A stretch of DNA of 64,000 nt from Spirosoma terrae (GCF_010435915.1 NZ_JAAFZH010000009.1:1-64000); one strand, 5' to 3'; positions 1 to 9,888 are shown, counted from the stretch's first letter. A program made the numbers and translations. The notes: generated by a model not told the origin, from the sequence alone.

Positions 1-1372
1 TCCAAGGGTAATGGGCAACTTCAAATAGGAAACCTCGAATGTATTCTCCCCAGACATATAGACCTTGTCCCTCATTGATAGCGTCAATACAAAGCAGTAC
101 CCGCGATCCAAGCGTTTCTCCATAACTGTTAAGCGTTGCTAGAAAGGTATCGCGATTGCACGATAAATGTAATTGACGTAGTATCTGTGTCCAAGGCTCA
201 TCTGTCGTTGTAAAGTGCTGACCTAATACAAGAACTGTTGGTAGATTTTCTTCTTTACGCTTTTGAGCAATATCAGCTAACAAATGTGATTTCCCCATCC
301 CAGCATCGCCGGATAACAATATGGCGGGAGAATTTGCGGCTTGCACTTCTAAGCTATTGATGTACTCGCGATATTTATGAATGCTACTACTGACCTCACG
401 AAATTTCTCAATATCCCATCCATAAGAATTAGAATATTCACTGTCATATTGTCCTGATGCTTTCTTCTTTTCCTTTGCGATTCTGTTCAATTCATAAAAT
501 CGGCTTATAATATCATTCACACAACTTAAAAGCTGATTGAACGCATCGATGATTACTTCCCGATTAACAATCGATAAACGATAAGGCCGGTTGATTTCCT
601 CAAACTGATTCAGTAGAGTTAAATGTTGTTTAAATATATCTCCCAGCTCATTTACGCGTTGATCTTGAACATGCAGTTGATGGATGGCTTTATAAGCGGT
701 AATCTTAAATTGATTAAACTCCTCAGACCAGCGGACTAAAAAGTGAGTATCTCGGGCTAAACCATGAAACACTTTGGCAATAGGTAATTGGAAATCGACT
801 TCTGGGGTATATCGATTACCAAGATGACAAATACTTTCACCTAACCGACGAGTAAACCATTCTTCCGATAGTTCAGTCTCCTGAAACCAGAAACTAGACC
901 GTCCCACATTGATAGGTCGACTTAAGCGGTCAAATAACTCATAGTTACCCCAGTATATAAAATCAACCGTACGGTTCGTGCGTTGAGCTAAGCCTTGCCA
1001 TTTTTCCACTCGCTCATTCCACTTATCCATAAACCACCGCTGCTTATCAATTCGGGGGTCTTCACGGTCCAGTGGCGTGCAGATATAATAACGAATTAAT
1101 TTAGGATGCTTATTTAGGACAGTTTCAATAGATTCATCTAATTGGCGCCATTGAGTTTCACTCATTGAAGTAAAAAACTTTGCTTGCCAGCCATATTCCT
1201 CGTCAGTTGACAAGGTACAGTAGGCTTCCTTTCCGCCATCCGGAGCGGCAACTCTAATAAATTGTACACGATTTCCAATTGGTTCAGAATCGGCCAATTG
1301 GCAAACCAACTCTTCAAATGCTTTCTTCTGATCGCCATCATAAGGGCGCAGTTTCAGCCATTGCGTATTCAT
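1..1372 (-). CDS. Mrr-like nuclease/STAND NTPase, N-terminal part (truncated by window edge)
   Basis: Open frame of 457 codons that starts at ATG 1372 and runs leftward off the window with no stop. An in-frame TAG lies four codons upstream, which fixes the start. Residues 19-67 follow the Mrr/PD-(D/E)XK pattern: FEELV at 19-23, PDGG with D45, and WQAK with Q63 and K65. After a helical, partly coiled-coil-like region there is a P-loop GDAGMGKS at 355-362 and a Walker-B-like IDAINE around D430, as in NACHT/STAND ATPases. In known families this architecture belongs to large antiviral Avs-type sensors, where the C-terminus (not visible here) recognises the phage protein. Codon use is more AT-rich than in its neighbours, suggesting transfer. 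The nuclease and defence roles are inferred; the ATPase is clear. Confidence 0.75.
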   Translation of the reverse strand, partial: MNTQWLKLRPYDGDQKKAFEELVCQLADSEPIGNRVQFIRVAAPDGGKEAYCTLSTDEEYGWQAKFFTSMSETQWRQLDESIETVLNKHPKLIRYYICTPLDREDPRIDKQRWFMDKWNERVEKWQGLAQRTNRTVDFIYWGNYELFDRLSRPINVGRSSFWFQETELSEEWFTRRLGESICHLGNRYTPEVDFQLPIAKVFHGLARDTHFLVRWSEEFNQFKITAYKAIHQLHVQDQRVNELGDIFKQHLTLLNQFEEINRPYRLSIVNREVIIDAFNQLLSCVNDIISRFYELNRIAKEKKKASGQYDSEYSNSYGWDIEKFREVSSSIHKYREYINSLEVQAANSPAILLSGDAGMGKSHLLADIAQKRKEENLPTVLVLGQHFTTTDEPWTQILRQLHLSCNRDTFLATLNSYGETLGSRVLLCIDAINEGQGLYVWGEYIRGFLFEVAHYPW

Positions 1373-1513
1373 AGTATTCAGCTAAACTCTCAAATAACTA
1401 AGCCAATATAATAAGTGGCTAACTCTAACCGAAATTGATTAAGAATAAGTGATAGATTTCTCTTTTTGCCGTATTTTTATCGGCTTACAACCTAATCGTC
1501 AGAATACAATACC

Positions 1514-2980
1514 ATGAAAACTACATTTCTTACAACGGCACTTCTGTTGCCATTGCTAGCGGTAGCCCAACCCAAGGCAAAGAAAGCCGTTGCCCCCGCC
1601 GTAGACGCTGACAAAAAAACAATCATCTCGAATCTGGATAAACGATTCCCTGAATATGCCGGAATTTCGAAACAAATCTGGGATTTTGCCGAATTGGGTT
1701 ACCTGGAAGAGAAAAGCTCAGCACTGCTGGAAGAACAGCTAAAGAAAGAGGGTTTTGAAGTGCAGACAGGCGTGGCGGGTATCCCAACGGCTTTCGTTGC
1801 TACGTATGGTTCGGGGAAACCGGTGATTGGGATTCTTGGCGAGTATGACGCCTTACCCGGTTTGGCTACGGAAGCAAAACCAGAATTTACACCTATCGCC
1901 GGACAGAAAGGCGGCCACGGATGCGGCCACAATCTATTCGGAACGGCGTCGGTGGCGGCCGCCGTTGAAGTGAAAGAATGGTTGAAGAAATCGGGGCATT
2001 CAGGCACTATTAAGATATTTGGCTGCCCAGCCGAAGAGGGCGGCTCGGCCAAGGTGTATATGGTTCGTGAAGGTTTGTTTAACGATGTCGACGTAGCACT
2101 ACACTGGCATCCGGGAGCGGCCAACGCGGCCGATGCGGGCACGTCGCTGGCCAATAAAAATGCGAAATTCCGTTTCCGTGGAATTGCCGCTCACGCAGCG
2201 GCATCGCCGGAGCGTGGCCGCTCGGCGCTGGACGGCGTTGAAGCAATGAACATGATGGTCAACATGATGCGTGAGCATATTCCCTCCGATACCCGTATCC
2301 ATTACGTTATTACGAAAGGTGGCGAAGCGCCGAATGTAGTGCCTGCTTTTGCTGAGGTATATTACTATGCCCGCCATCAGGACAGAGCCATCGTGCAAAG
2401 TGTCTGGAAACGGATCGAAAATGCGGCAGAAGGAGCCGCTAAAGGTACTGGCACAAAAGTAGAGTGGGAAGTTCTGGGTGGCGTTTATGATCTGTTGCCA
2501 AACGTAACGCTGGCCGAAGTGATGCACCAGAATCTGAAAACGGTAGGTGGTGTCAACTACACCCCTGAAGAAACGGCTTTTGCGAAGAAAATCAGCGAAA
2601 CGTTCGACAGAAAAGTACCGATCGAAGATGCGGCCGTAGTCAAAGATTTCCGGGATGCATCGGGTAGTCCAACCAGCGGTGGCTCAACCGATGTAGGCGA
2701 CGTAAGCTGGGCCGTTCCAACCGTGGGTTTATCGACCGCTACGTGGGTTCCGGGTTCATCGGCACACAGCTGGCAGTCAACAGCGGCTAGCGGCATGAGT
2801 ATCGGTCAGAAAGGGATGATCGTAGCGGCTAAAACGCTGGCCATGACAGCGCTTGATCTGTATAAAACCCCGGCGCTCATTGAGAAGGCCCGCGTCGAAT
2901 GGAATCAGAAACGCGGAGCCGATTTCAAATACGAAGCGCTGCTCGGCGACCGGAAGCCCGCTCTGGACTACCGGAAATAA
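1514..2980 (+). CDS. Secreted M20-family amidohydrolase (AbgB-like)
   Basis: 488-residue zinc peptidase/amidohydrolase with an N-terminal signal peptide (hydrophobic LLLPLLAVAQ just after the start), so probably periplasmic. M20 hallmarks are visible: GEYDALPG near residue 110, the metal-binding GHGCGHN near 135, and PAEEGG near 172. The long form with a dimerisation insert most resembles aminobenzoyl-glutamate utilization protein B and related N-acyl amino acid or peptide deacylases. Substrate cannot be read from sequence. It stands alone, divergent from the STAND gene (142-bp gap), and is followed 5 bp after its stop by a strong palindrome that may act as terminator. Confidence 0.85.
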   Translation: MKTTFLTTALLLPLLAVAQPKAKKAVAPAVDADKKTIISNLDKRFPEYAGISKQIWDFAELGYLEEKSSALLEEQLKKEGFEVQTGVAGIPTAFVATYGSGKPVIGILGEYDALPGLATEAKPEFTPIAGQKGGHGCGHNLFGTASVAAAVEVKEWLKKSGHSGTIKIFGCPAEEGGSAKVYMVREGLFNDVDVALHWHPGAANAADAGTSLANKNAKFRFRGIAAHAAASPERGRSALDGVEAMNMMVNMMREHIPSDTRIHYVITKGGEAPNVVPAFAEVYYYARHQDRAIVQSVWKRIENAAEGAAKGTGTKVEWEVLGGVYDLLPNVTLAEVMHQNLKTVGGVNYTPEETAFAKKISETFDRKVPIEDAAVVKDFRDASGSPTSGGSTDVGDVSWAVPTVGLSTATWVPGSSAHSWQSTAASGMSIGQKGMIVAAKTLAMTALDLYKTPALIEKARVEWNQKRGADFKYEALLGDRKPALDYRK

Positions 2981-2985
2981 TACAT

Positions 2986-3055
2986 AACCCCTAAATCCCC
3001 TAAAGGGGACTTTGCTCCCGAGCGAACAAAGTCCCCTTTAGGGGATTTAGGGGTT
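2986..3055. repeat. Palindromic repeat, copy A, left of DUF559 gene
   Basis: Perfect 29-bp inverted repeat: arms 2986-3014 and 3027-3055 around a 12-nt loop. The core alternates CCCCTAAAT and CCCCTAAAGGGGAC. An almost identical element lies at 3489-3556, and together they bracket the DUF559 gene. It can also serve as a terminator for the amidohydrolase gene. Confidence 0.85.
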
Positions 3056-3060
3056 TCAGA

Positions 3061-3435
3061 CTATTTTATATTTGACAGAAATTCAGCGATCTTTCTCAAT
3101 ACATTTTCTTTATTTCCTATAACTTCTTCATTTCGGAAACGAATTACAGTAAGGCCAAATTCTTCAAGTATATATGTGCGGTTAGCGTCATATTCCTGCT
3201 GATCGCTCGAATCATGCACACTTCCATCAAGTTCAACAACTAATTTGGCCGCGTGACAATAAAAATCAGCTATAAAGTATGAAATCGGATGTTGTGCTTT
3301 AAAGCGAAACCCTTTCAGCTTGTTAGTTCGCAGTTCTTCCCAAAGCAACAGCTCAGCAGGCGTCATCGCTTCCCGAAGTTTTTTAGCATTCTCAAACAGT
3401 TGAGAAGAGGCTCCATAAAACATATCACTTGCCAT
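3061..3435 (-). CDS. DUF559 endonuclease-domain protein
   Basis: 124-residue single-domain protein of the DUF559 family, which has the Vsr/PD-(D/E)XK-like nuclease fold. Family landmarks are present: MTPAELLLWEELR near 23-35, KGFRFKAQHP near 42-51, the acidic pair ADFYC and VVELDG near 56-71, and the C-terminal VIRFRNEEV near 96-104. ATG 3435 is chosen; ATG 3423 (Met5) is an alternative. The stop lies 5 bp from palindrome A and the start about 53 bp from palindrome B. The gene is more AT-rich than aspS or the amidohydrolase. Biological role of DUF559 proteins is not established; here a mobile or repeat-associated role is suspected from the flanks. Confidence 0.85.
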   Translation of the reverse strand: MASDMFYGASSQLFENAKKLREAMTPAELLLWEELRTNKLKGFRFKAQHPISYFIADFYCHAAKLVVELDGSVHDSSDQQEYDANRTYILEEFGLTVIRFRNEEVIGNKENVLRKIAEFLSNIK

Positions 3436-3488
3436 TTGCCTTGTTCTCTACAGCGTTAGTCTTAAAGACGTACTAAGTAGTTCTAGTC

Positions 3489-3556
3489 ACCCCTAAATCC
3501 CCTAAAGGGAACTTTACTCGCCAGTTAATAAAGTCCCCTTTAGGGGATTTAAGGGT
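3489..3556. repeat. Palindromic repeat, copy B, right of DUF559 gene
   Basis: Inverted repeat with arms about 3489-3516 and 3529-3556 and two mismatches. It has the same CCCCTAAATCCCCTAAAGGG core as copy A at 2986-3055, but a different loop. Same family, so the pair flanks the DUF559 gene at 3061-3435. Confidence 0.8.
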
Positions 3557-3587
3557 TAAGAGGCAATTGTATGTTGTAGAGATTACG

Positions 3588-3617
3588 TTGTCCATTGCTT
3601 CATAGTCCGTACCTTTG
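3588..3617 (+). promoter_or_regulatory. Bacteroidota-type promoter for aspS
   Basis: TTG at 3588-3590, a 19-nt spacer, then TACCTTTG at 3610-3617, matching the -33 TTTG/-7 TAnnTTTG consensus of the Bacteroidota primary sigma factor. It would give an aspS leader of roughly 75-80 nt. Confidence 0.7.
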
Positions 3618-3697
3618 CGGCAGAATTCAAAGAATGGAGCCCGGTTACTATTAAATACAACAGCGTTTTCATTCTTTCACTCTTTCGCTCTTTACCT

Positions 3698-5482
3698 ATG
3701 CTTCGAACGCATACCTGCGGAGAACTCCGCCTTTCTGATGTTAATAATACGGTCGTATTGACCGGCTGGGTCCAAACCATTCGCGATAAAGGTGGCGTAC
3801 TGTGGATCGATCTGCGCGACCGCTATGGCATTACGCAATTGTTGCTCGAAGACGGTCAATCGTCGGCCGAGCTGTTCGCGACCGCACGTTCGCTGGGTCG
3901 CGAATTTGTTCTGAAAGCCTCCGGAACAGTTATTGAACGGAAGTCGAAGAATCCCAACTTACCAACTGGCGATATTGAGATCAAGGTTACGACTCTGGAC
4001 GTTCTGAATCCAGCCAAACTTCCTCCGTTCCTGATTGACGACGAAACCGATGGCGGTGACGACCTTCGGATGAAATATCGCTACCTCGATCTGCGTCGAA
4101 ATCCCGTTCGGCGGAATCTTGAATTGCGCCATCGAATGGCTCAGCAAACTCGCCTTTACATGGACGGGCAGAACTTTATTGAGGTTGAAACGCCGGTTCT
4201 GATCAAGTCTACCCCCGAAGGTGCCAGAGATTTTGTGGTTCCCAGCCGCATGAATCCGGGCGAATTTTATGCCCTGCCCCAATCGCCACAAACATTCAAG
4301 CAGTTATTGATGGTATCGGGTTTTGACCGTTACTATCAGATTGTCAAGTGTTTCCGCGACGAAGACCTTCGGGCCGACCGTCAGCCTGAGTTTACACAGA
4401 TCGACTGCGAAATGTCGTTTGTGGAGCAGGAAGATATTCTAAACATGTTCGAAGGGTTGGTACGTCATCTGTTCAAAGCCGTGAAGGGTATCGATCTGGC
4501 CGAAGTTCCGCGGATGACGTACGCCGATGCCATGCGGCTCTATGGTTCCGATAAGCCCGATACTCGCTTTGGTATGCAATTCGTTGAACTAAAAGGCACG
4601 TTCGATACGGTCGATATGACATCGGGCAAAGGCTTCGGTGTGTTCGACTCCGCCGAAATCGTTGTCGGTATCAACGTGCCTGGCTGTGCTTCGTATACAC
4701 GCAAACAACTTGACGAGCTAACCGACTGGATCAAACGCCCGCAAATCGGCGCCAAAGGCCTGATTTATGTTCGCTATAACGAAGATCGCGACGGCGAACC
4801 GGGTACATTAAAATCGTCGGTCGATAAATTCTATTCTGAAGAGGATCTGAAAGCATGGGCGGCTCATTTTGGTGCCAAACCCGGCGATCTGATGCTGATT
4901 ATTTCGGGTGATGCCGCTAAAGCGCGCAAACAACTCAATGAATTACGGCTGGAGATGGGTAGCCGGTTGGGTCTACGCGATCCAAACGTATTCAGTACGT
5001 TGTGGGTACTCGACTTCCCATTACTGGAATATGGCGAAGAAGAACAACGCTGGTTTGCTATGCACCATCCGTTCACATCGCCCAAACCGGAAGATATTCC
5101 ATTGCTGGAAAGCGATTTGGGTGCTGTTCGGGCGAATGCCTACGATCTGGTCATCAACGGTACAGAAGTGGGCGGTGGCTCAATCCGGATTTTTAACCGC
5201 GATTTGCAGGCTCGTATGTTCAGTATCCTGGGCTTCTCGGACGAAGAAGCGAAGGCTCAGTTCGGCTTCCTGATGGATGCTTTCGAATACGGCGCTCCTC
5301 CGCATGGTGGTATTGCATTCGGGTTCGACCGGTTGTGTTCTCTGTTTGGCGGGGCCGACTCGATCCGTGATTTTATTGCTTTCCCGAAAAACAACTCGGG
5401 TCGCGACGTAATGATTGATTCGCCATCGACAATTTCCGGCAAACAACTTGATGAGTTGAAAATCGCAACCCTAGCGAAATAA
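3698..5482 (+). CDS. aspS: Aspartyl-tRNA synthetase
   Basis: 594-residue class IIb synthetase that charges tRNA-Asp (or tRNA-Asp and tRNA-Asn if non-discriminating) in the cytoplasm. The N-terminal OB-fold anticodon domain spans about 1-105 ([13 protein letters not shown]). Class II motif 2 is seen as [18 protein letters not shown] near 220-238, the bacterial GAD insertion follows about 285-415, and motif 3 GIAFGFDRL lies near 545. Length is normal for the bacterial type. The start follows a canonical promoter and there is no competing in-frame ATG. Monocistronic, followed by a palindromic repeat. Confidence 0.98.
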   Translation: MLRTHTCGELRLSDVNNTVVLTGWVQTIRDKGGVLWIDLRDRYGITQLLLEDGQSSAELFATARSLGREFVLKASGTVIERKSKNPNLPTGDIEIKVTTLDVLNPAKLPPFLIDDETDGGDDLRMKYRYLDLRRNPVRRNLELRHRMAQQTRLYMDGQNFIEVETPVLIKSTPEGARDFVVPSRMNPGEFYALPQSPQTFKQLLMVSGFDRYYQIVKCFRDEDLRADRQPEFTQIDCEMSFVEQEDILNMFEGLVRHLFKAVKGIDLAEVPRMTYADAMRLYGSDKPDTRFGMQFVELKGTFDTVDMTSGKGFGVFDSAEIVVGINVPGCASYTRKQLDELTDWIKRPQIGAKGLIYVRYNEDRDGEPGTLKSSVDKFYSEEDLKAWAAHFGAKPGDLMLIISGDAAKARKQLNELRLEMGSRLGLRDPNVFSTLWVLDFPLLEYGEEEQRWFAMHHPFTSPKPEDIPLLESDLGAVRANAYDLVINGTEVGGGSIRIFNRDLQARMFSILGFSDEEAKAQFGFLMDAFEYGAPPHGGIAFGFDRLCSLFGGADSIRDFIAFPKNNSGRDVMIDSPSTISGKQLDELKIATLAK

Positions 5483-5489
5483 GTTGCCT

Positions 5490-5580
5490 GTAGCGCGGAC
5501 CTCCGGTCCGCGTAGCCGTAGGCTGATTTTGCAACTAGCATTATTAGCCTACGGCTACGCGGACCAGAGGTCCACGCTAC
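5490..5580. repeat. Inverted repeat between aspS and sulfatase
   Basis: 35-bp arms at 5490-5524 and 5546-5580 with only two mismatches, both C/T changes that keep G:U pairing in RNA. The arms contain GGACCTCCGGTCCGCG and the GTAGCCGTAGGCT block. The right arm covers the sulfatase stop codon at 5577-5579. REP-like element and probable shared terminator for the converging genes. Confidence 0.8.
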
Positions 5581-7070
5581 ATAGCTACCCAAGGATCGCG
5601 GGTCTGCTGTTGAAATCGCTTTAGTTTTTCCTGCATCCGTTTCAACGTAGCCTGATGCGCTGGATTCGTAGCCAGGTTCTTTAGTTCGTCGGGGTCAGCC
5701 TGCAAATCGTACAGCTCAAATTTGGGTCGTTTCAGATAGGCCGCTACGCTACGTTTCCCGTACAATTTCTCTTTCCGTTTCAATACGTCCTGCCAGGTAT
5801 ACGAATTATAGAGATCAAGAGCCATCGGAAAAGGCAGTTGATGGGCTAGGTTGTTAATCAACTTATACCGACGTTCGCGCAAAACCCGCATCGGATAATA
5901 CATGGTTATTTCGTGTAATGAATGTGATCCATACACATCATCCCACCCCGTTACGTTGTCTTGCTCAACAATGTTCTTGAATGAACGCCCCTGCCGTGCT
6001 ATGTTGGAAACACCGGCAACATCCAGCAAGGTCGGCGTTACGTCTGTCCATGAGATCATGGCATGTTGCACAAACCCGCGCTTTGCTGGTTTCGGCAATT
6101 TAACAATACAGGGTAGTTTCATACCGGGCTCATACAGAGTTGTTTTAGCGCCCGGGAACGGTGCCCCATTGTCGGAAAGATAGATAATGATGGTATTGTC
6201 GTACTTTCCTGCATCTTTCAGATAGTCAATCAATCGGCCTACTCCCTGATCAATTCGGCTGATCGATTCGTAGTATTGAGCTAGCTCAGCCCGGCAGGCT
6301 TTGGAATCTGGCAGATAAGCCGGAACCCGAACGTCGCGGGGTTGATAGAAATGGTCGCCAACTTGCGGATAACCACCGGGTTTGTTGCCAAACAAATTAG
6401 GTTTCGTTCCATCAAAAATGGGATTTCCGTCGGCAGCAACGGTGTTACTACGGTGTGGATCATCAGACGCAAAATATAGAAAGAAGGGCTGGTCTGATTT
6501 TTCGTTAATGAAGTCATAGCATAAGCGTGCCATCTCTACGGGGCTCCGCCCGATCGATGTAGGGTTATTGACGCTCCCTGCCTGCAACACCTGCTGAAAA
6601 TGATAGACTTTTTCAGGCGCTACGTGCAGCTTACCAATCCTCGCGGTGCGGTAACCAATCTGTTCGAGCATAACAGGCAACGACCTAACCGTGTCAAACG
6701 AGCTGAAATGGTGAATCTGATGTTCTAATCCATACATTCCATTTGCGTGATTATGTAATCCAGTCAGTAAGACCGAGCGACTAGGACTACAACTGGCCGA
6801 CGTGCAGAATGCATTCGTAAAACGGGTTCCGTCGGCCGCTAACTGATCAATGTGTGGCGTCCTTACGGCTGCATTACCGTAGCAACCCACCGCTTCCTGC
6901 CCATGATCATCAGCAACAATTAGAACAATATTGGGCCGCGAATTGGCTTGTTGAACCAGTACGTCTTTTCGATGGATCTGATGGTCTGGCAATTCCGCAA
7001 AGCCATACAAGCTGATTACTAAGACGATCGAAAGGGCTCTTATCAGATAGCTCATATTTACCGATAGCAT
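5577..7070 (-). CDS. Secreted sulfatase (sulfamidase/arylsulfatase-like)
   Basis: 497-residue type I sulfatase. The N-terminal hydrophobic segment (ALSIVLVISLYGF) indicates export. The metal-binding start NIVLIVADD lies near 47, the formylglycine motif CSPSR near 94-98 (Cys type, needing an anaerobic or FGE-type maturase not present here), and the HxxP/GK-type catalytic region GYRTARIGKLHV near 140. Resembles heparan N-sulfatase-like enzymes, but the substrate is uncertain. ATG 7070 is used; ATG 7055 (Met6) is equally plausible. The gene is single, and its stop codon lies inside a repeat arm. Confidence 0.88.
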   Translation of the reverse strand: MLSVNMSYLIRALSIVLVISLYGFAELPDHQIHRKDVLVQQANSRPNIVLIVADDHGQEAVGCYGNAAVRTPHIDQLAADGTRFTNAFCTSASCSPSRSVLLTGLHNHANGMYGLEHQIHHFSSFDTVRSLPVMLEQIGYRTARIGKLHVAPEKVYHFQQVLQAGSVNNPTSIGRSPVEMARLCYDFINEKSDQPFFLYFASDDPHRSNTVAADGNPIFDGTKPNLFGNKPGGYPQVGDHFYQPRDVRVPAYLPDSKACRAELAQYYESISRIDQGVGRLIDYLKDAGKYDNTIIIYLSDNGAPFPGAKTTLYEPGMKLPCIVKLPKPAKRGFVQHAMISWTDVTPTLLDVAGVSNIARQGRSFKNIVEQDNVTGWDDVYGSHSLHEITMYYPMRVLRERRYKLINNLAHQLPFPMALDLYNSYTWQDVLKRKEKLYGKRSVAAYLKRPKFELYDLQADPDELKNLATNPAHQATLKRMQEKLKRFQQQTRDPWVAM

Positions 7071-7389
7071 TATTAGCTACAAGTATAGTTTTTCTAAACG
7101 GCTTTCTTCCGTTCCTATCAGAAATGTGGCAAGAAGCAGGTTGCTCGACTGAAACGTAGAAGAACAGAGAGAAGCATTCGAAGCTCATCAAATGCAACCA
7201 AAAACAATGAATAATACCTAGATAATACCTATAGCTACCAAAAACCGAGATTATTTAATTCTTAGTAAAAAGCCACAGACCGGTTAATAACGCTACTTGC
7301 CTTCTAGTAAGTCAACTGTATATTTTGTAGATGCTTTTTTAACCAGACAATAACTGAACTAATGCAAACTATCCACATCCCCTCTGTTT
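7071..7389. other. Intergenic, no gene seen
   Basis: 319-bp divergent intergenic between the sulfatase and the CotH gene. A degenerate -7 box (TATATTTTG around 7320, one base too long) precedes the CotH gene. Nothing else is supportable. Confidence 0.4.
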
Positions 7390-9888
7390 ATGAATCGACG
7401 TATACTGTACTGGTCGCTACAGGCTAGTTTTATCAGTTTACTAGTGTATTTTGGCCTGCAATCAGGTTGTGCACAAACCATCACGACGACCAATCTCCCC
7501 ATTGTTCTCATTAATACGGAAGGTCAAACCATTAATGACGAACCAGGTATTGTCTGTACGCTGCAAATCATAGACGATTCGAGCGGCATTAATTCGCCAT
7601 CGGCCACGCCCAATGCTTATAATGGTAAGGCTAAAATTGAATTTCGTGGCTGTAGCAGTCAGAATTTCCCCAAAAAACAGCTCGGCATAGAGCTTCGTTC
7701 GTCTATTGACGTTACCGAATCCATTGATGTTCCACTACTCGGCTTTCCAGAAGAAAGTGATTGGATACTGAATGCTTCTTATACCGACAAAACCTTTGCG
7801 CGTGATCAACTGGCCTATCATATGTCCAGAAAATCGGGGCGATATGCTTCCCGGACACGACCCGTGGAGGTTATTATCAATGGCGTCTATCAGGGAATTT
7901 TTATTTTTCAGGAAAAGATCAAACGAGACGCGAATCGGGTAAATATCAACAAATTAGACCCCACAGACCTGGGCAATAACTCCATTACGGGTGGATACAT
8001 TGTTAAGATCGATAAATCATGCGGCAACTTCGATCCAACGCATCAGTGGCAATCGGCTTATTCGAGTCCCGGCGGCAATCGACCACACTACTGGCTGACC
8101 GACTACCCTAATGACAAAAATCTGGTTAGCCAGCAGTATACATATATCAAGAATTACGTCAACAGTTTTGAAACAATGATGGCCAGTAGCACCTGCTGCC
8201 ATGCGACGAACGGCTACTCTAAATACATTATAGACGATACGTTTGTTGATTACTTTCTGTTGGAAGAAATTAGTAGTAATGCCGATGCGTATCGATTCAG
8301 TACGTTTATTTCGAAAGAGCGGGAAAGTAAGGGCGGCAAACTGTCGGCAGGTCCCGTCTGGGATTTTAACCTGGCCTTCGGTTTTCTGACTAGTGCCTTT
8401 AATGGCAATACGAATAGCTATGAAGGCTGGCGCTACCTGGCCCCCGGCGATCCTGCTTTCCCAGTACCTTTCTGGTGGGGAAAACTTTTGTCCTGTTGCG
8501 CTTATAATCACAAAGTGGTAAGCCGTTATCGGCAACTTCGCCAGACGGTCTGGCATACCGATTCGCTGATGGCTTTCATTGATAACCAGTATGATTCGCT
8601 TAGCCAGGGGGCTTACGCCCGTAATTTCCAGAAATGGCCCATTATTGGTGTGTCGCTATGGAATGATCAGCCATCCTATAATGGCGCTACGTTACAGGCA
8701 GAGGTCAATTATCTGAAAACCTGGCTTACCAACCGACTCAACTGGATGGATGCCAATATTGGCACTTTCATTCAGGAGCCACTAGCTACGTTAAGCGCAG
8801 GCAATAAGTCGGTCAACGTTGGCCAACCCGCTTCGCTTTCCATTTCATTCACGGGAAGTGGGCCCTGGTCCTATACCTTATCGTCGGGTCAATCAGGAAC
8901 GGCCTCCACAAGTCCAGCCGTTATTACCGTATCGCCGACTCAAAGCACTACGTATACGATTCAGGGAGTCAGCAATAGCTGTGGCTCAGGAATTCAATCG
9001 GGCACTGTAATCGTGACGGTTTTACCCGACTCTGCCGATCTTTCTTTATCAATGGTAACAAACCGGCGAGTGGTCAATGTTGGAGATACTATTGATTTAA
9101 CCCTGACGGTACGTAACGAAGGGCCCAAAATTTCCCGATCCATAGTAGCCCAGAATCGACTACCTGTAGGATTAACATTTCTGAACAGTTCATCTTCGGC
9201 CGTCACGGCTGCCGATGGCATTGTATCTATATCGACCGATAGCTTGCTGGTAGGCGACGAAATTTCCTACACCTATCAGGTACGTGTTGACAGTAGTGGG
9301 TGTTTTTGGAATGCCGCCCAGTTGCTAAGTGCCAGTACGCTTGACCCAGATAGTCAACCCGATAGCGGCACCGGCGACGGTCAGGACGATATGGCTACCA
9401 CCGATATACGGGTAGGCAATGATGCGTCGATGCGTTTGTTCACGTCAGCGAACCCTAATCAAACGCCCCTACCGAACGTAGTAAGCAGCCAACCTATTCC
9501 TGATCCTAATAAAGTTGATTTAGGTCTGTCTGTTGTTTCGAGCCAATTAGTCCCTAAACCCAGTGATACGGTAATTTTCACCCTGATTGTCCAGAATAAA
9601 GGAGGTAAAACCGCAACTAATGTTTCGGTTCAGTTAGCGCTGCCTACGGGATGGCAAACCAACCCGGCCAGTGGCCTGCAAATTACCGGGCAAAACGCTA
9701 CGTTGTTGATTAGCACAATTCCCTCACTGGGTAGTATCTCCACCGACGTAGCCATCCAGGTTTCCAATGAAGGGTTGTTACAAGGGCAGATTGTCAGTTG
9801 CAACGAAATCAACGCCGGTTCTGTACTGGGCAATGGTTTCAATAATGGCGAAAAAGACGAAGCCAATGTAGCGCTACGTATGCGTTAA
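7390..9888 (+). CDS. Secreted CotH-kinase-like protein with DUF11 repeats
   Basis: 832 residues. A signal peptide ends near LQSGCAQ; the Cys could be lipidated. Residues about 35-450 are a CotH domain (KIEFRGCSSQNFPKKQ near 79-94, then DWILNASYTDKTFARDQLAY, and GPVWDFNLAFG near 325). CotH family members include protein kinases of spore coats and surface proteins of Bacteroidota; kinase activity here is not proven. About 462-547 is an Ig-like repeat, followed by two DUF11 domains at about 548-675 and 707-830. The acidic tracts SGTGDGQDD and NGEKDEA could bind calcium. No type IX sorting tail is evident. Its DUF11 tail is homologous to that of the next gene. Confidence 0.85.
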   Translation: MNRRILYWSLQASFISLLVYFGLQSGCAQTITTTNLPIVLINTEGQTINDEPGIVCTLQIIDDSSGINSPSATPNAYNGKAKIEFRGCSSQNFPKKQLGIELRSSIDVTESIDVPLLGFPEESDWILNASYTDKTFARDQLAYHMSRKSGRYASRTRPVEVIINGVYQGIFIFQEKIKRDANRVNINKLDPTDLGNNSITGGYIVKIDKSCGNFDPTHQWQSAYSSPGGNRPHYWLTDYPNDKNLVSQQYTYIKNYVNSFETMMASSTCCHATNGYSKYIIDDTFVDYFLLEEISSNADAYRFSTFISKERESKGGKLSAGPVWDFNLAFGFLTSAFNGNTNSYEGWRYLAPGDPAFPVPFWWGKLLSCCAYNHKVVSRYRQLRQTVWHTDSLMAFIDNQYDSLSQGAYARNFQKWPIIGVSLWNDQPSYNGATLQAEVNYLKTWLTNRLNWMDANIGTFIQEPLATLSAGNKSVNVGQPASLSISFTGSGPWSYTLSSGQSGTASTSPAVITVSPTQSTTYTIQGVSNSCGSGIQSGTVIVTVLPDSADLSLSMVTNRRVVNVGDTIDLTLTVRNEGPKISRSIVAQNRLPVGLTFLNSSSSAVTAADGIVSISTDSLLVGDEISYTYQVRVDSSGCFWNAAQLLSASTLDPDSQPDSGTGDGQDDMATTDIRVGNDASMRLFTSANPNQTPLPNVVSSQPIPDPNKVDLGLSVVSSQLVPKPSDTVIFTLIVQNKGGKTATNVSVQLALPTGWQTNPASGLQITGQNATLLISTIPSLGSISTDVAIQVSNEGLLQGQIVSCNEINAGSVLGNGFNNGEKDEANVALRMR

